Positions 41,455-53,740 of a DNA stretch of 64,000 bases are shown here, one piece after another. Under the pieces are notes generated by a model, which saw only the letters and a program-made list of their open reading frames with translations, ran no database searches and was not told where the DNA came from. This DNA is from Streblospio benedicti. Taxonomy: Eukaryota; Annelida; Polychaeta; Spionida; Spionidae. Position 1 is the first letter of the stretch. Each line of letters opens with the position of its first letter. The position numbers and the translations under genes were made by a program. The DNA is taken from positions 45,422,854 through 45,486,853 of the forward strand of contig CM032666.1 of NCBI GenBank assembly GCA_019095985.1. The letters are read 5' to 3'.

Positions 41455-43375
41455 ATGTTTCAAGCCTGAGTAGGTGGATCATGATCATAACTGACGTAAT
41501 CAATGCTACATTACCGTAATATTACACTTCGCATGACATTGGTCTACAGAGTTCAACCTAGAACAGGCTAGTATAATTTCCATTGTAGCTCACAGAAAGT
41601 GGACGACACGTGTACACATGCTTTGTGGCCCGTGCTGTGTTCCCACTATACACACACGACAATGCACTCAGTCACAGACAGTGTGTTATTGCAGTAATAC
41701 TGTGGTATATCAAGTTAAATATTTAATTCAAACAACAGCATTGGCATGGAAATCTTCCCATAAAGAACTTCCGATGGCCCCTTTCTACTTCTATGGGAAT
41801 TGACTTCTTGCTTATTCTTAATTATTCAACAGTTAGTACTTTCATCAGATCTTGGGAGGTGTACATGTAAACAGTACATTTTGACACCCCCTACAGATGC
41901 CATCATGTTACCTTTACCTTGATCATGCACGCTTGAAATATACAAATATTTGACTCATTATTGGTTAAAGGTTTGTTTAAACAATAAACAACATGATGTA
42001 TGCTGTCATATCAACTGCTGTCATACACACATGTATGAAAGCTCCATCCACATTTTCTACTGTAGTTACTTGTGTTAAAAGCTGAAACATGTACTAATGA
42101 TTATATACGCTAATCCCATGCCCCAAACCCAACCTATGAAAATCTAGATGAATAGTGTTCAACGACCACATCGTTGCTGATACAACATTCACCTATGGGC
42201 AATAAAATGGACTTCAGAGGGGGCCACTTGGATTTACAAAATGCCAAAACTGTACGACGTTTGAAGGTCAAGCTTGAAGTCGTATTAAACTTTACATAGC
42301 AAACCACAAAGTGAACATAGAATTGTTTTCGGAAAAGTACACTTTGATTGTCAAAGTGCCGAATTCAGATGATGGTCACTACTCGATGGCAACTAGTTAC
42401 GAAAATATTGTAACAAATCTGAAGATGTGTATCAAAGTGCGGCAGTGAAAATAATACTGAAAATTTTAATTCGTAATGCGAGAGCATTTAAAACAGGTAA
42501 TGCTCACTGGCGAATGTCTAAATCGATATTGAAGTTATTATAGAAAATATATAGATAATTGGCTTAAGATGGCTACAATGGCTCATGTAGGCTACTCTGA
42601 GTTTCATGTTGAACAATATTATATTTTTTATTTTTTTTATCTTTTTTTATTATCCACACCGTGTGTGCTTTTTTCTCCTATTTTTCCTTTTGTCAAACCA
42701 ACTCCACTGGATATTGTTATGAACTGCATGGAGTCAAATGTGTCGTGCACATATTTACATATTTAAAATTACACTATTGCACATTATTGGGAACAACTTA
42801 TATGCGAAAAATAAAACTAACACTTACGTACATTTGTCTCGTACAAAGGCAGCCACAAGGATTCAATAGAGCACGAGGAGTGATACGCGAGCTTGAGACG
42901 CCAAACACTTATGCACATAGACTATATGTACCTGTGTAAAATGTACGGTGTCATGTGAGTTGTTTTTATTCATAGGAAATCAAATTTATTCCATGCCCAT
43001 TAACTTAAGGACAAGGGCTGTAGTTTACTAGATATTAAACTACTATTGACTAATACGCTCAAACACGAAATGACAGGGCACATACTTGATGGGATGCTGT
43101 TTGTGTTCTGCCTTCGTCGCTTATACTAAACATCTCCTTAACTCCGCTTATAACATGATCTGATAAGTAGCTGAAGTCTAACATTAAATAAGTTGAACAT
43201 CACAGTCAGTTGATGGGTGCTCGCTATAGACACTAGCGCCCCCCCCCCCCAAGATTCTGGCCCCATTTAAGAAGTTTCTCCCACTGAGATTTTTGCATGA
43301 GCACTACTACCACATGCTAAGGCCGTAGTCTTTCAGGAAATAAACTATTCTTTTCCCTTAAATGAAAAATAATGG
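41455..43375. other. Intergenic, no gene recognised
   Basis: AT-rich with a C run at 43239-43250. No exon of the cluster family and no repeat ends were seen. Confidence 0.35.
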
Positions 43376-43460
43376 GTTGGTGTTTACACACTAAGACTCA
43401 TCCATTTTGCAATCACCGGAGGAGACACATTAATGGTCGTGAATGGGCAAATAATTAGAC
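43376..43460. repeat. Dispersed repeat, copy 1 (related copy at 47.9 kb)
   Basis: CACTAAGACTCATCCATTT, then AATCACCGGAGGAGACACAT and TGAATG, matched in order by 47899-47980 with about three quarters identity. Confidence 0.7.
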
Positions 43461-44387
43461 TTTAATGATTGTTGGAAAGCGTTCCATGGAAACGCGCCCG
43501 GCTGTAATGACGTGATGCAGCCTAAAAGAGATTGACGTAATTATCTATCAAACTAGACACATTTGTGCAGAAACTAAATTTTCACACACATGTGAAGTAA
43601 ATTTCTATATTGGAGTGTGCATATTGATAGTACACACCTTGTGAAAGCAGGGATGGCTAGTACCGCTACAGATATTATTAGTCAATATATTATATATGTA
43701 AAACATATACAGTAGATTTAGCATGTGAAAACAAAACTTTCTTTTTAAAAAAGGCTATAAAATCATTGAAGAACCTTAGTTGTAGAATATGGAATGCCAG
43801 AAAGATAACTTAAACTAAACTAATTTTCCATTTTGAAAATTTTCTTAGTTTTCACATTTAGCATAACATCTAAATGTTTTCGAAATTTTATCCACATTTT
43901 ATCACGCTCACTAATCAGATGTAAAATATCAGCCGAAAACCTTGGTTTACTATTGTTCTTAATTCTAACAGTTTTTATATGTGCAATAAAAACTGCCTGT
44001 GATAAACGAAATAAATCAAATCAAACCAAAATCTATTTCTTATTTTTGTATTGGGAGTGTTAAGTGTCAGTGTAGCATTGATATTCGCCAATTAACAAAG
44101 AAAACTAGGGCTCAGATAGAATTAGTCATCTGTCATCATTGTGTAGGACCATGTGACGGACAAAGGGCGAGGTTTGCATATCATTGGCCATTATCATCAC
44201 AGCCTAGTTCACCTTGTTAATTGAGTGTAATGCATGGGCGATGTGTGGATAATATAAATAGCTTAATAATATGTACAGAATTTATAAAAGAAGTTCGCAC
44301 TGCACACTTCATACACATAGCAGAGCTGATGTCGCTCATCGTATCATACAACTTTTGATAATCGGAGACACATTTTTTTGTTAGTGA
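43461..44387. other. Intergenic
   Basis: No gene recognised. A short AAATCAAATCAAACC tail-like run at 44010-44027 could be the end of a decayed retroelement. Confidence 0.3.
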
Positions 44388-44720
44388 TTATACAATTGTA
44401 GCACCAGCTTCCTTTAGCAGCCTAGGGCTAATCTCATATAGCCCTCTTGCCTTGGAAACATTTATGCATTTAATGAGATGGTGCACCTCTCCTTCATCTC
44501 TGTCTATATTAATAAAACCTTTTGCAAAAATATCAGGTTGAGGCAGCTCTTCATTGCTGTCATCTGTGTTAGCGTGAGAGAGGAAGAAACTATTGAATGC
44601 TTCAGCTTTCGCTTTCACTATAGTGTTATCATTTACCAGTAGTTTTGGATATGAGCCATCTCCCTCTTCCCCAGTAACGACTTCAATGTGCTCCACCAAT
44701 TTTTGGTTTTTCGTTGGGCA
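44388..44720 (-). pseudogene. LINE reverse-transcriptase fragment (N-terminal side)
   Basis: The minus-strand frame reads KLVEHIEVVTGEEGDGSYPK, AEAFNSFFLSHANTDD, LPQPDIF and VSKARGLYEISPRLLKEAGA. The order AEAFN.FF...VSKA.G...ISPRLLKEA is the conserved stretch between endonuclease and reverse transcriptase in CR1/Jockey-like LINEs, where the family usually has KA.GPDGIS. It ends in a stop soon after, before the FADD catalytic site. A decayed, truncated LINE fragment. Confidence 0.8.
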
Positions 44721-45400
44721 CTGAATTAAACAGTTACTTTGTCAAACTTTCATCGAATACATAAATCGTTCTACGAAAAAAACAAAAACACAGTGCATCA
44801 TGTCAAAATGGTAAACAAAAACGTAAACCATATAGTATCTTGGCACCTCCTGCAGCAGAATCACTATTATATTATGGTAAATGTGGGTGCATACGTACAC
44901 AAATGGATGTTTGTGGCTCAGCAACATGAGTGACACAGTGACCAAAAGTCATGCGAATGTGCCCGTTACAGACCACTAGTGTTGTATTAGCTCACGTCTC
45001 CTGTGAGCTAATGCGTTAATGTTCAGACAAGAGTGTCATTAAGCACTGCTCTATAATAGACAGTTAATTGCAATTAGCGAGTTTATTCCCTACTGGATAG
45101 GCCACATCTCCATCTAGCAACGAGGAGGAATTCAATAACTACATTGCTGGTAATGATCTACGCAAAAGCAGGCATGTATTTCTCAATAGGCAGAACTGAC
45201 CACTGCTAATGGTGTAGGAGATAGGCAAGAGCCCATTGGCATTTAAGTTTATATGATTTAGGTGTTATTAGTATGGACGGCCTTCAGTAAGCCAGTGTCC
45301 TGCATATTTCATAATAGATATTTTGAATGAGCATGTATTAAGTAAATACATATACATGCATAAAGAATGTTAATACTAGGGGAGGTCCATAGGGAAAATT
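44721..45400. other. Intergenic, no gene recognised
   Basis: No feature of note. The inverse pair of open frames at 44739-44945 has no coding character. Confidence 0.35.
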
Positions 45401-45404
45401 TTGG

Positions 45405-45845
45405 GGAGCGACCATCATTAATTGTACAGGGGGGCGGTCATTTGGTATTGACGAGATAAAAAATTGAACCGCCTCCGTTACGCTCTACGCTGAAATTGGA
45501 TGCCCTCCCCGTATAAACATTATGAAACTGAGCGCCCCCCCCATACACACACACACCCGGATAAATATGAACAATGACATACTTTCGTATCATAAAGTTT
45601 GATATTGGACCGATTCCCTGAAAACTGTTTAAAGTGTATTGCAATGATTTATTCACTGTAAATGGTCAATGAATACATATTTAGCAATCTATTTGACTTG
45701 TTGACATTACAAAACGGTTAACTCCAAAAGCATGCATATTGCAGGAATGCATCAATTCATGACAAAAGTGCTTTAAATATTATCTTCGCCTCCCAACCAA
45801 ATGACCGCCCCCTGTACAATTATAATTATAGTGATGGTCGCTCTC
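45405..45845. mobile_element. MITE-like element with about 40-bp terminal inverted repeats
   Basis: The left end carries GAGCGACCATCA then AATTGTACAGGGGGGCGGTCA and TTTGGT; the right end (45796-45844) carries the reverse complement, CCAAATGACCGCCCCCTGTA then CAATTATAATTATAGTGATGGTCGCTC with a short insertion. The interior of about 350 bp has no coding sequence. Target duplication not identified. Confidence 0.75.
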
Positions 45846-46574
45846 TTATTGTATCAAAAGTCATATGATAATTTGTTGTTACGCGGACACTGTGACACTT
45901 CATAGTCTATACACATCCATTGGTAGAATAAATAGTTAACATGAAATTGTAGTAAGAAGATTATATTTATGATAGTGAAATAAAGTTAATTACTTCGTGT
46001 ATGATCAAGTCACTAATACCTAGTACAGCAGAAAATGGTTTTATATGAAGTAGGCCTCTATAGGATATGGAATGTGAGAATTCAACTCAGAGAACAAGTT
46101 AATAAGATATCCAGGCTGGATACACATACCGCAATGAACATAAAGCGAATTAACTCTTGAATGATGAAATAAATATGCAGCTCACATATGCATGATAACA
46201 AGCAGAAGGCCCTCATTGCTTAATTCTACAGCAATTATTTTTATTTCGATGCGTCTGGCAGAATTCTTGGTATTAATTGCAAGAGTGATGTGATGCAATT
46301 TAAAAGATTTCAATTTTATTTGATGCAATACAACAAGAGTTAGAGTATTCTTATTCATGTGGATATAACATCATTTAAAAAGCCGCCGCTTACCCCGCCA
46401 GCTTCCTCTTCTACAGCAACATTAGCTATGATCAGTTATTCTTGTTAAATTACAACTATTAAAGTTTCAAAATCTCCCTTGTATAGAATACTGTATGCCA
46501 ATGATACCAAATGATTGCATTGCACAGGTAAGAGAGGTTAACAGATTTAACTTAAAATAAAACATTCTTTGAAA
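45846..46574. other. Intergenic, no gene recognised
   Basis: AT-rich, no features supported. Confidence 0.35.
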
Positions 46575-46710
46575 TATGTTAGTTTCGTTGGTCAATACCG
46601 GTCAGTACTGGTTTTGTGGCCCGTCTTTCTGTATGTTTCATGGACAACACAAATATCATTTTGCCTCCGTTTTCCCCACCACCACCCTTCTAAGTTGTGT
46701 GTGTGTGTTT
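46575..46710. repeat. Dispersed repeat, copy 2 (related copy near 13.2 kb)
   Basis: Same orientation and block order as the copy at 13130-13265. The open frames through it are incidental. Confidence 0.55.
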
Positions 46711-47750
46711 TTTAATTTTAGTGTACTCCATAATTTTTTTTTTAATTATTTTTTTCTATGCCGCACGTTTGTATATTACGTGGTATTTTTGGTTATTCGT
46801 TGGTGGGCGGCATTGTTATTGGGCTAGGTTTTACAAGTATTTTGAGAAGGATTTATTGGTTACTGGTATTGCACAGTAGGGTAGACTACACTGGAACACG
46901 TATCTCATTTACCTACGCACATGTTAGTCAAATATTTATTTATTCTTAACCAGGACAATAAAAGTTCACATTTTTGAGTTTTCGGCAAACGCTTTTGCCT
47001 TGTTCTCAACAAGTGATGACGTCATAGGTCGTCACCCGTCACGGTTGACGGGGGAAAATCCCCAGCTGCGCCCCCCATACTCTCTTGAGGGGTCAAACTA
47101 TCAGATCCACGATAAATGAATTTTTATCATACTATTCGCGCATTTTGTTTAGTTACTTGTAAATCAAGAAGACTTAAATCCTCTGGCTTATCCGTTTCCA
47201 CTTGTTTTGCAAAATAGGATATCGGCGAAATTGTTTGAGAATGGAGATAATACCAAAGGCTATGGTGTGGCACAAATTGACTTTAATTGACACATGAAGA
47301 GCAATCTGTAGCTACTCTACCCATATGTAAATTACTATTTGTTGCAATTTACACGATGGCCCCTTTGCTTGTCAAATTAGCACCAGAATTCATTTGTCAA
47401 AGTTTGAGTTATTTTGAAGAAATGCTTTCATTCACAGTGTAGTAGTATAGTGTACCAACGTTATGATTTTATACTAGCTAGTTGCCACCCGTAAACACGT
47501 GTACCACACATTATATGATGTAGTAGCGAGACAACAAGATGTTTGTTGAATGATTTTTATATTCCAACGAGAAAACTAGATTTTTGCTGAATGTTTTTAT
47601 TCGAAGTACAACGAAGGGCATCTTGAGCTTATTTGAAGCATCCCAAGCTCTTTTTGGTGAAATGCTGGCCTTGTTTGGAGTTCGGCAGTCTGTATGGTCG
47701 ACTGATCCAAACCATAATATATAATATAAAGACTGTTACAATCGGCCGGT
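46711..47750. other. Intergenic, no gene recognised
   Basis: At 47010-47100 the sequence is GC-richer (GACGGGGGAAAATCCCC), probably a repeat edge. Otherwise AT-rich. Confidence 0.3.
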
Positions 47751-47769
47751 ATGCCAGTGACGAAATGGC

Positions 47770-48110
47770 ATTAGATGTGAAAAGTGGCATGCTTATGGTT
47801 TATCACCATTCTACGATCTATTGTGCCCATGCCATGTCCAAATATAGTTCTTGGGAATTTGGAAATATGGAAATAAAATGAAACACTTAAAGATTGAAAT
47901 TTGGCATTACCCACTAAGACTCATCCATTTGAAAATCACCGTAGGAGATACATTAATAGTTGTGAATGCGAACCCAAAAATCTCGTTTTGCGTCATTTGG
48001 GTAATTGAACGGTTTGCTGTTGAAAGAAATCTCACACTAAAAAAGTGAACATTAGAAATGAAATGTGGCATGCATATGGTTTTTCACCACACTCTAATCG
48101 TTTACATTGG
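47770..48110. repeat. Direct duplication, about 280-bp offset
   Basis: GTGGCATGC[TA]TATGGTTT is followed by TCACCA at about 47785 and again at about 48067, with further similarity on each side. The CACTAAGACTCATCCATTT repeat copy lies between the two. Confidence 0.6.
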
Positions 48111-49863
48111 AAAGTACAACGTGAAAGTTCCACTACAATATACAGTTCAATGCAGCATGATACATGTCCTGGGACCATTTTGCGGTGAGTGAATATTTCG
48201 TAACAAAAACGGTATAGCGGGAACATTTCATTTGAACTCGAAATATTCCCGGACCATTTTGCGACAGTGGGACTATTTTGGGACATGGGACCATTTCGTG
48301 GATCAACAATGATTATGGATTTTTCATTTTTTTCCAAATTATTGGTCAATGAATTATTGCAGTTTTCCCCTCGCAAAGGATTTGTCAAGCAATGGCCTTA
48401 CCGCCATAGCCCTTCCTGCGGGGCTGCACACAGAAATAAGTCGTACACTGCAATAGTAACTAGATAACACACAATTCCTATTTATGGACCGCTGATGTCT
48501 TTGTCAAGGGCGCAATATCCTGTGAGTGCAGTGTCGCGCCAAGTGGGGTGTAATTGAGAATATGCAGCGAGAAAGACAATAATTGTTTTTGTTGTTTTTT
48601 TTTTGTTTTTTTTTCGTTGTTTTTTCCCGACATAGATATAAGTGTTATATAAATACTGGTGGATTTAGTTCAAGTTCACTCCAGACTTAATAGATATTAT
48701 TGCAGTTTTGAAAGTCGTGATGTTGAATGGAAATAAATGTTTACACGGAGTGTTTATCTTTTTATCTTTTACGAGACATCAAATCCTTTATTGTGACTAT
48801 GATTTCCTATTAAAGCCCACCATGACCAACATATTACGTTTGCCCCATATATCGCCATAGCACTAGTGCTAATCAAGACTATCAATATACTCACGCACGC
48901 AGTAACAATCTGTCATTTATGGGAACCCACAATATCAATTTCAATAGCTACTGCATGCGGCAACTTCCACTAACAAATAGTAGCAAAGTGGAGAAAAATG
49001 AGGCCCGGTAGAGCATAATGATGATGTTATGTTACACTGCACGCACATATTATGCATTGTAGGTGCGAAAATTTTAGCATCAATTGCAAAATCTGTAGTA
49101 ACTATCCTAAAAAAATGCCACTCGATTTGCTCCACGTCCAAGCCCCAAGTTTTTATATCCTGAATAATCTATGACGCATTAATGACCAGTATTGTCACGC
49201 ACGCTGGTGTGAGCACATGGAGCAGTTGTCTTCACTGATGAGCACTGTCGCGTCACCCTTATTGAGGTGACTCAAAAGCTGGGAAATGATACAGAATTGT
49301 AGAACGGAATACGTGTGGGTCTACACAGGCAAGTATTGCTTGTATACTGTGTGTACATGTTTACTATCCATCTATCTAACGAAGCAAAAATTTGATCTCA
49401 CCAATGAATATCATCAGTTTAAATGACAGATTGTAAGTAATTTGAAACATTTCATACATGATTTACAGGCTAATGGTACAAACACAGATTAGTTAAACTA
49501 ATCCGTGGTGTACAAATTGCATACAATGTAGTTTCCACATCAGGACAACAAAATGTTAACTAAATGAGAAATCGTGTCAACTAAATGAGAAATCGTGCAA
49601 ACATAGGTTATTCCCTTTGGCGCTATACTCATGTGATTATACTAGAACAATTAAAGCTAGTGTGTTGAGTCACGCTTATGCTACAGCCACATGGCCAATT
49701 GCGATATATACGGATGCTAGCGGACTGTAAGCAGACATACCTATCTGTAGCTCAATATGCAGAACAACACAGACATGAGAAGATCTGGCCAAGAAATTTT
49801 CAAATTCTCAAAATTTTGGTATTGTCTGTCAAATGCCCATACAACGTGTGACTCTTCACGGCC
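48111..49863. other. Intergenic with T-rich tracts
   Basis: At 48585-48628 there is a long interrupted T tract. At 49560-49600 a 23-bp unit (CTAAATGAGAAATCGTG) is duplicated in tandem. No gene recognised. Confidence 0.4.
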
Positions 49864-50700
49864 AGTTATGGTAGATGCGGACGCTTGCGGGTATCAAATA
49901 CGTAAGCATCCGCACGAATATGTATCCTCCGTAAGCGTACGTATCTATCGGTCACCCAATGCAAAGATAGCCTCGGACACACAGGCCGGTTATGATATCC
50001 ATGGTTGGTGGCAACCACACAAGATTCTGGATGATCGAGACTAATACAAAGAATACGCAACCATATGCTGACATACGCAAAATACGCAAAATGTAAAATA
50101 CGTGATGCATAGGGCACATTACGCCACAAGGGCTGTCCCCAGCCAGTCTACGATCAAAAAAACATGGAGAGCGTAAAGATCCGTGAGTGTTAAGTAACTC
50201 AAACGCAGCGTTTTTTAAGGCCGTAGGGTGGTCGGAGAAAGAAGTTCGACATGCCAAACTTCTACGACCATCCTACAGCCTGACCTGATCGTAAGGAGAC
50301 AGTGCGGAGACGTTAGGCTAATCGTCGTATAATCACAGAGGATTTAAGCCGCACGTTGCCGGCACAGATTCAGTACTGGCGCAGTGCGTTCTCTGTACCA
50401 TGACTGTATGAATGTCTTATACGTTAGTAATCAAACGGTGCGTAGAACGTAAGCTATACGTGAGTGCAATGGACGTTCGATGCATGTTGATGTCACGGCC
50501 ACCTTAACAAAACCATTCCCAGCGCCGACGCACTCCTATCACACGGAGCCCGTGCGTATGTGCCCACAACTGTACTTCTGTCAATACTTGTGGGAAATGT
50601 TAGTAGACACCGCAGACCTCAACACGCCTTGCAGCGAACACGCCCGCAAGGTCTAATGTGCCCCTTGCTTAACTCTTACACAAGATACAGTAAACTCAAC

Positions 50701-53034
50701 CCCACGATACGTATACTCATCTGCGAGGATCCGTATCATATGCAAGGGTACTTATCTATCCGCAACACGATCCGCAGGATCTGCAATCTTTTCAGAGTGG
50801 ACTTGCGATCTCAAGTCCGCGTAAAAAATCAACAAAAAACGTAAACAATAACAAAAAATTTGCAACTAGTTGCAAAAAAGTGGATGTTCTTGTTGTATCC
50901 GCAACACGAAACGCACTGCGCCGCAGACGCGCCGCAGATGGATCGCCGGGAGACGCCTGGTTCCGAAAGTAGAACGCCAGTGGACCGCGCAACCTCCGCG
51001 TGATGTCCGCGAGCTAAAATGACGCGGACTCGTAAAACTTCTCTGGAGAAGTGAAAATTGGAATCGCGTGAGCATGCCGCGCGCGTAGGGGATTATTGAT
51101 CGAATTCCCTTTGATCTTTTTTACGTCGCCCAATATCGTGAGAAGCCGTTTCTGAGCCGTACGCGGTCCTGTGGAGACGTGAATGGGTCGTTTCAAAACG
51201 TAGTGAAGAATACAAAGACGAAGTGATCCAGTTTCCAGAAACCCAGGAAGGTTGGAGGGCAGTTGCTCAGCGTTTTGAAACCAAGTGGAACGTCCCTCAT
51301 GCACTTGGTGCCATAGACGGCAAGCACTTCAGAATAAAGAAGCCAAGGAAGTCAGGAAGTCTGTACTACAACTACAAGAAGTTTTACTCAGTATTGCTGT
51401 TGGCAGTGGTTGATGCGGACTATAAGTTCATGTATGCGGATATTGGGGGGCTGGGGCACCAATCCGATTGTCAACTCTACAACAATTCGTCACTGGCCTA
51501 CGGAATCGAACACGGCCACCTCAACCTACCTCCTTCAGAGCCCCTGCCCAACCAAACCAAGCCGTTCCCTTTCTTTTTCTTGGGAGACGATGCTTTTGCT
51601 CTCCGTGAACACATGCTCAAACCATACAGTGATAAGCACCTGAGCATGGAGCAACGCATCTACAACTACAGGATATCAAGGTGAAGAATGGTCGTGGAAA
51701 ATGCCTTTGGCATTTTGGCCCAGAGGTGGCAATGCTTCCTACATCTGCTAATGCACAGTCCCAAGAACATAAGAAAGTTTGTGCACGCTGCAGTTTGCCT
51801 CCACAACCTCATCAGGATACGTGAAGACGACCAGGGACTGAAGGATACAGCTCCTGGTGTAACTGTTGACCGGGAGGACTCCCAAGGGAACATCACACCA
51901 GGAGAATGGAGGCAAAGAGCCAACCTGATGCCCATCGACCCTCGGCACCAAGGCACCAAGGATTTCAAGGAGGCTCAGCGTTTCCGCAAGAGACTTCAGG
52001 CCTACTTCAACAGTCCAGATGGAGCTGTCCCATGGCAGGAAGCGCGTGTCAAGGCACGGCTAGGAGTGTATTGAACTTTTATTAAAAATTTCAATTGTGT
52101 ACTTTTGTGGTTTAAGTGACTATTTTTTGTGTCAAGAACGAGATGTTTTTACTTGAGTTGGCATGTCCGAGAGGCTTAGATTAAGCGGGAAAACGTATTT
52201 ATACGCCCGCTTTCGCGCATGCTCCGTGGCGCAATCCGATGGAAAGTTCCACGGCTTGGCGGAGTAAAAAGTTCCGCCCGGGGCCGTTTTACCTGGGCGG
52301 CGGACTTTGCCGAGAAACGCCAGAAACATTTAAGGTCCCGGCGCCGGAAAAGCCGGAAAACGCCGGAAATAATTTTCCCATGCTATTCGCATCCTGGCGG
52401 ACCATACTTTGCAGACCGTGGCGGATCGTGGCAAAACGCGGGTTGAGTCCGCCGAATCCCTGAAACTCCGCATACAAAAACGCCATAAAACGTGGCAAAA
52501 CGTCGCAAAACGCATGTGAGTTCGCCATAAAACGTCTTGGGACACACACGGTTGGGGCGGAATGGCTAGTCAAATCTCACGTTCTCTTGAATCCGCACCG
52601 GATCCCTGAACCCGCACAGACTCATATCTGAGTCCGCCGGCGGTCCGCCTTTTAGATTTTACATTCCGCAAAAGGCCACATTTCGCAGCAGTGGAGGGCA
52701 GTGGGGGGCAGGGGTGTGTGCTTGAGGGGCTGCGGAGGGGCTGCCGGAGCCGTTCATAGTCCGCCTGAAAGTGGAAATCTGGGTCGCCTTTTGGTTAATT
52801 TTCGAAAGTGCCGAACCGCGTCCGGAATGGGCGCGATCTCAAATTCCCGCGCCGCCACTCTGACACGGGGGTAATGCAAGGATCCGCAGGTCCGTATCAT
52901 GCCGTGTGAGTGTAGCATTGCGTAAGATAGGTCAATTCACCCACACGGTTCGTATACTCTTTCGCAAGGGTATGTATCATCCGTGGGGATCCATATCAAT
53001 CTGTATCTCGATCCGCAGGATCAGCAGTCGTGCA
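50701..53034. repeat. Direct subterminal repeats in the Harbinger element
   Basis: 50701-50787 and about 52941-53034 share ACG[AG]T[TA]CGTATACTC, GCAAGGGTA and CGATCCGCAGGATC in order and orientation. They lie on opposite sides of the transposase. Confidence 0.6.
51142..52074 (+). pseudogene. Harbinger (HARBI1-like) DDE transposase, one in-frame stop, N-terminus missing
   Basis: From 51205 the frame reads EEYKDEVIQFPETQEGWRAV, then NVPHALGAIDGKHFRIKKP (first catalytic Asp at 51316-51318), ADIGGLGHQSDCQLYNNSS (second Asp in SD), a GDDAFAL block, QRIYNYRISR, then after a TGA at 51682-51684 the same frame goes on as RMVVENAFGILAQRWQCF (catalytic Glu at 51697-51699) and HAAVCLHNLIR to TGA after 52071. 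All three DDE residues remain. The N-terminal third with the DNA-binding region is unrecognisable upstream of 51205. The stop falls where the family has a small or basic residue between SR and the VVENAFG helix. Probably recently active, now defective. Confidence 0.88.
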
Positions 53035-53660
53035 TTGATACACACCGTTCTTCGAAGGCAGGTTCACTACGTGCGTCATGGCTATCTCTCCTGCGTATTT
53101 TCCCACTATTTACCTATTTTAATTGTACAATCATTCGCAGGTCTGTATTATGCCATGAGACAATAGCATTACAGAAAGTCATAAACCCCTAATGTGCTTT
53201 ATTTTGGCAGTGCCCTACTGGATGCGAAGCCATATAGTAAAATGTGTCATAATTTTTGGAACAGAAGCTCTGACATATGAGCACATTTATTCCTGGCACA
53301 ACCCATACACTAGCGCAAATAGTTTATATGAAAATATTTTTTTAAATTTGTGTTATAAAATAGATGCCCTACCTACAGCTGAATATTAAGTAGATACCGT
53401 ATACGACAAAACATGAAGTAAGCATTAAAATTGACTTTTATATTTAGTTATTGAACTTGTAGAAAATATGGACTCATTTTGTCTTCTTGTTAAAATCTGC
53501 AGTATTAAAATTCTAGTGCATAAACCGATTATATTATAGTGCAATGAAATTCAGCGTGTTTTAGTATAATAATACGGATGTGTATGTTTACGTATATCAA
53601 CGTATTTTCATTATGCAATCACCCGCAGGTCCGTATCATGCCATGTGACTGTAACATAAC
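52884..53660. repeat. Three copies of a CGCAGGTCCGTATCATGCC repeat
   Basis: Copies at 52884-52926, 53135-53175 and 53623-53660, each about 40 bp, all direct. Such subterminal repeats often serve as transposase or host-factor binding sites; that role is inferred. Confidence 0.7.
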
Positions 53661-53740
53661 GGAGGATACGTATTCTTGCGGATTCTTACGTATTTGCTAT
53701 CCGCAAGCATCCCCATCTACCGTAAGCAGTAGTTTGACTG

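Larger units (their letters stand above)
49864..53728 (+). mobile_element. PIF/Harbinger DNA transposon with inverted ends and degenerate transposase
   Basis: The left segment 49864-49936 and right segment 53657-53728 are inverted copies over about 70 bp (right arm ACGGAGGATACGTATTCTTG against the reverse complement of the left). Between them lies a Harbinger transposase at 51142-52074. The right flank has three copies of CGCAGGTCCGTATCATGCC. The true termini may lie a little outside these segments because outer matches fade and no clear TWA duplication could be fixed. The interior is GC-richer than the surrounding DNA (50850-51120, 52200-52850). Confidence 0.7.

Noticed and set aside
50560-50844. 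94-aa plus-strand frame as the second Harbinger protein (Myb-like)
   Set aside because: No Myb/SANT-type tryptophan spacing is visible, and it overlaps direct repeats of the element.
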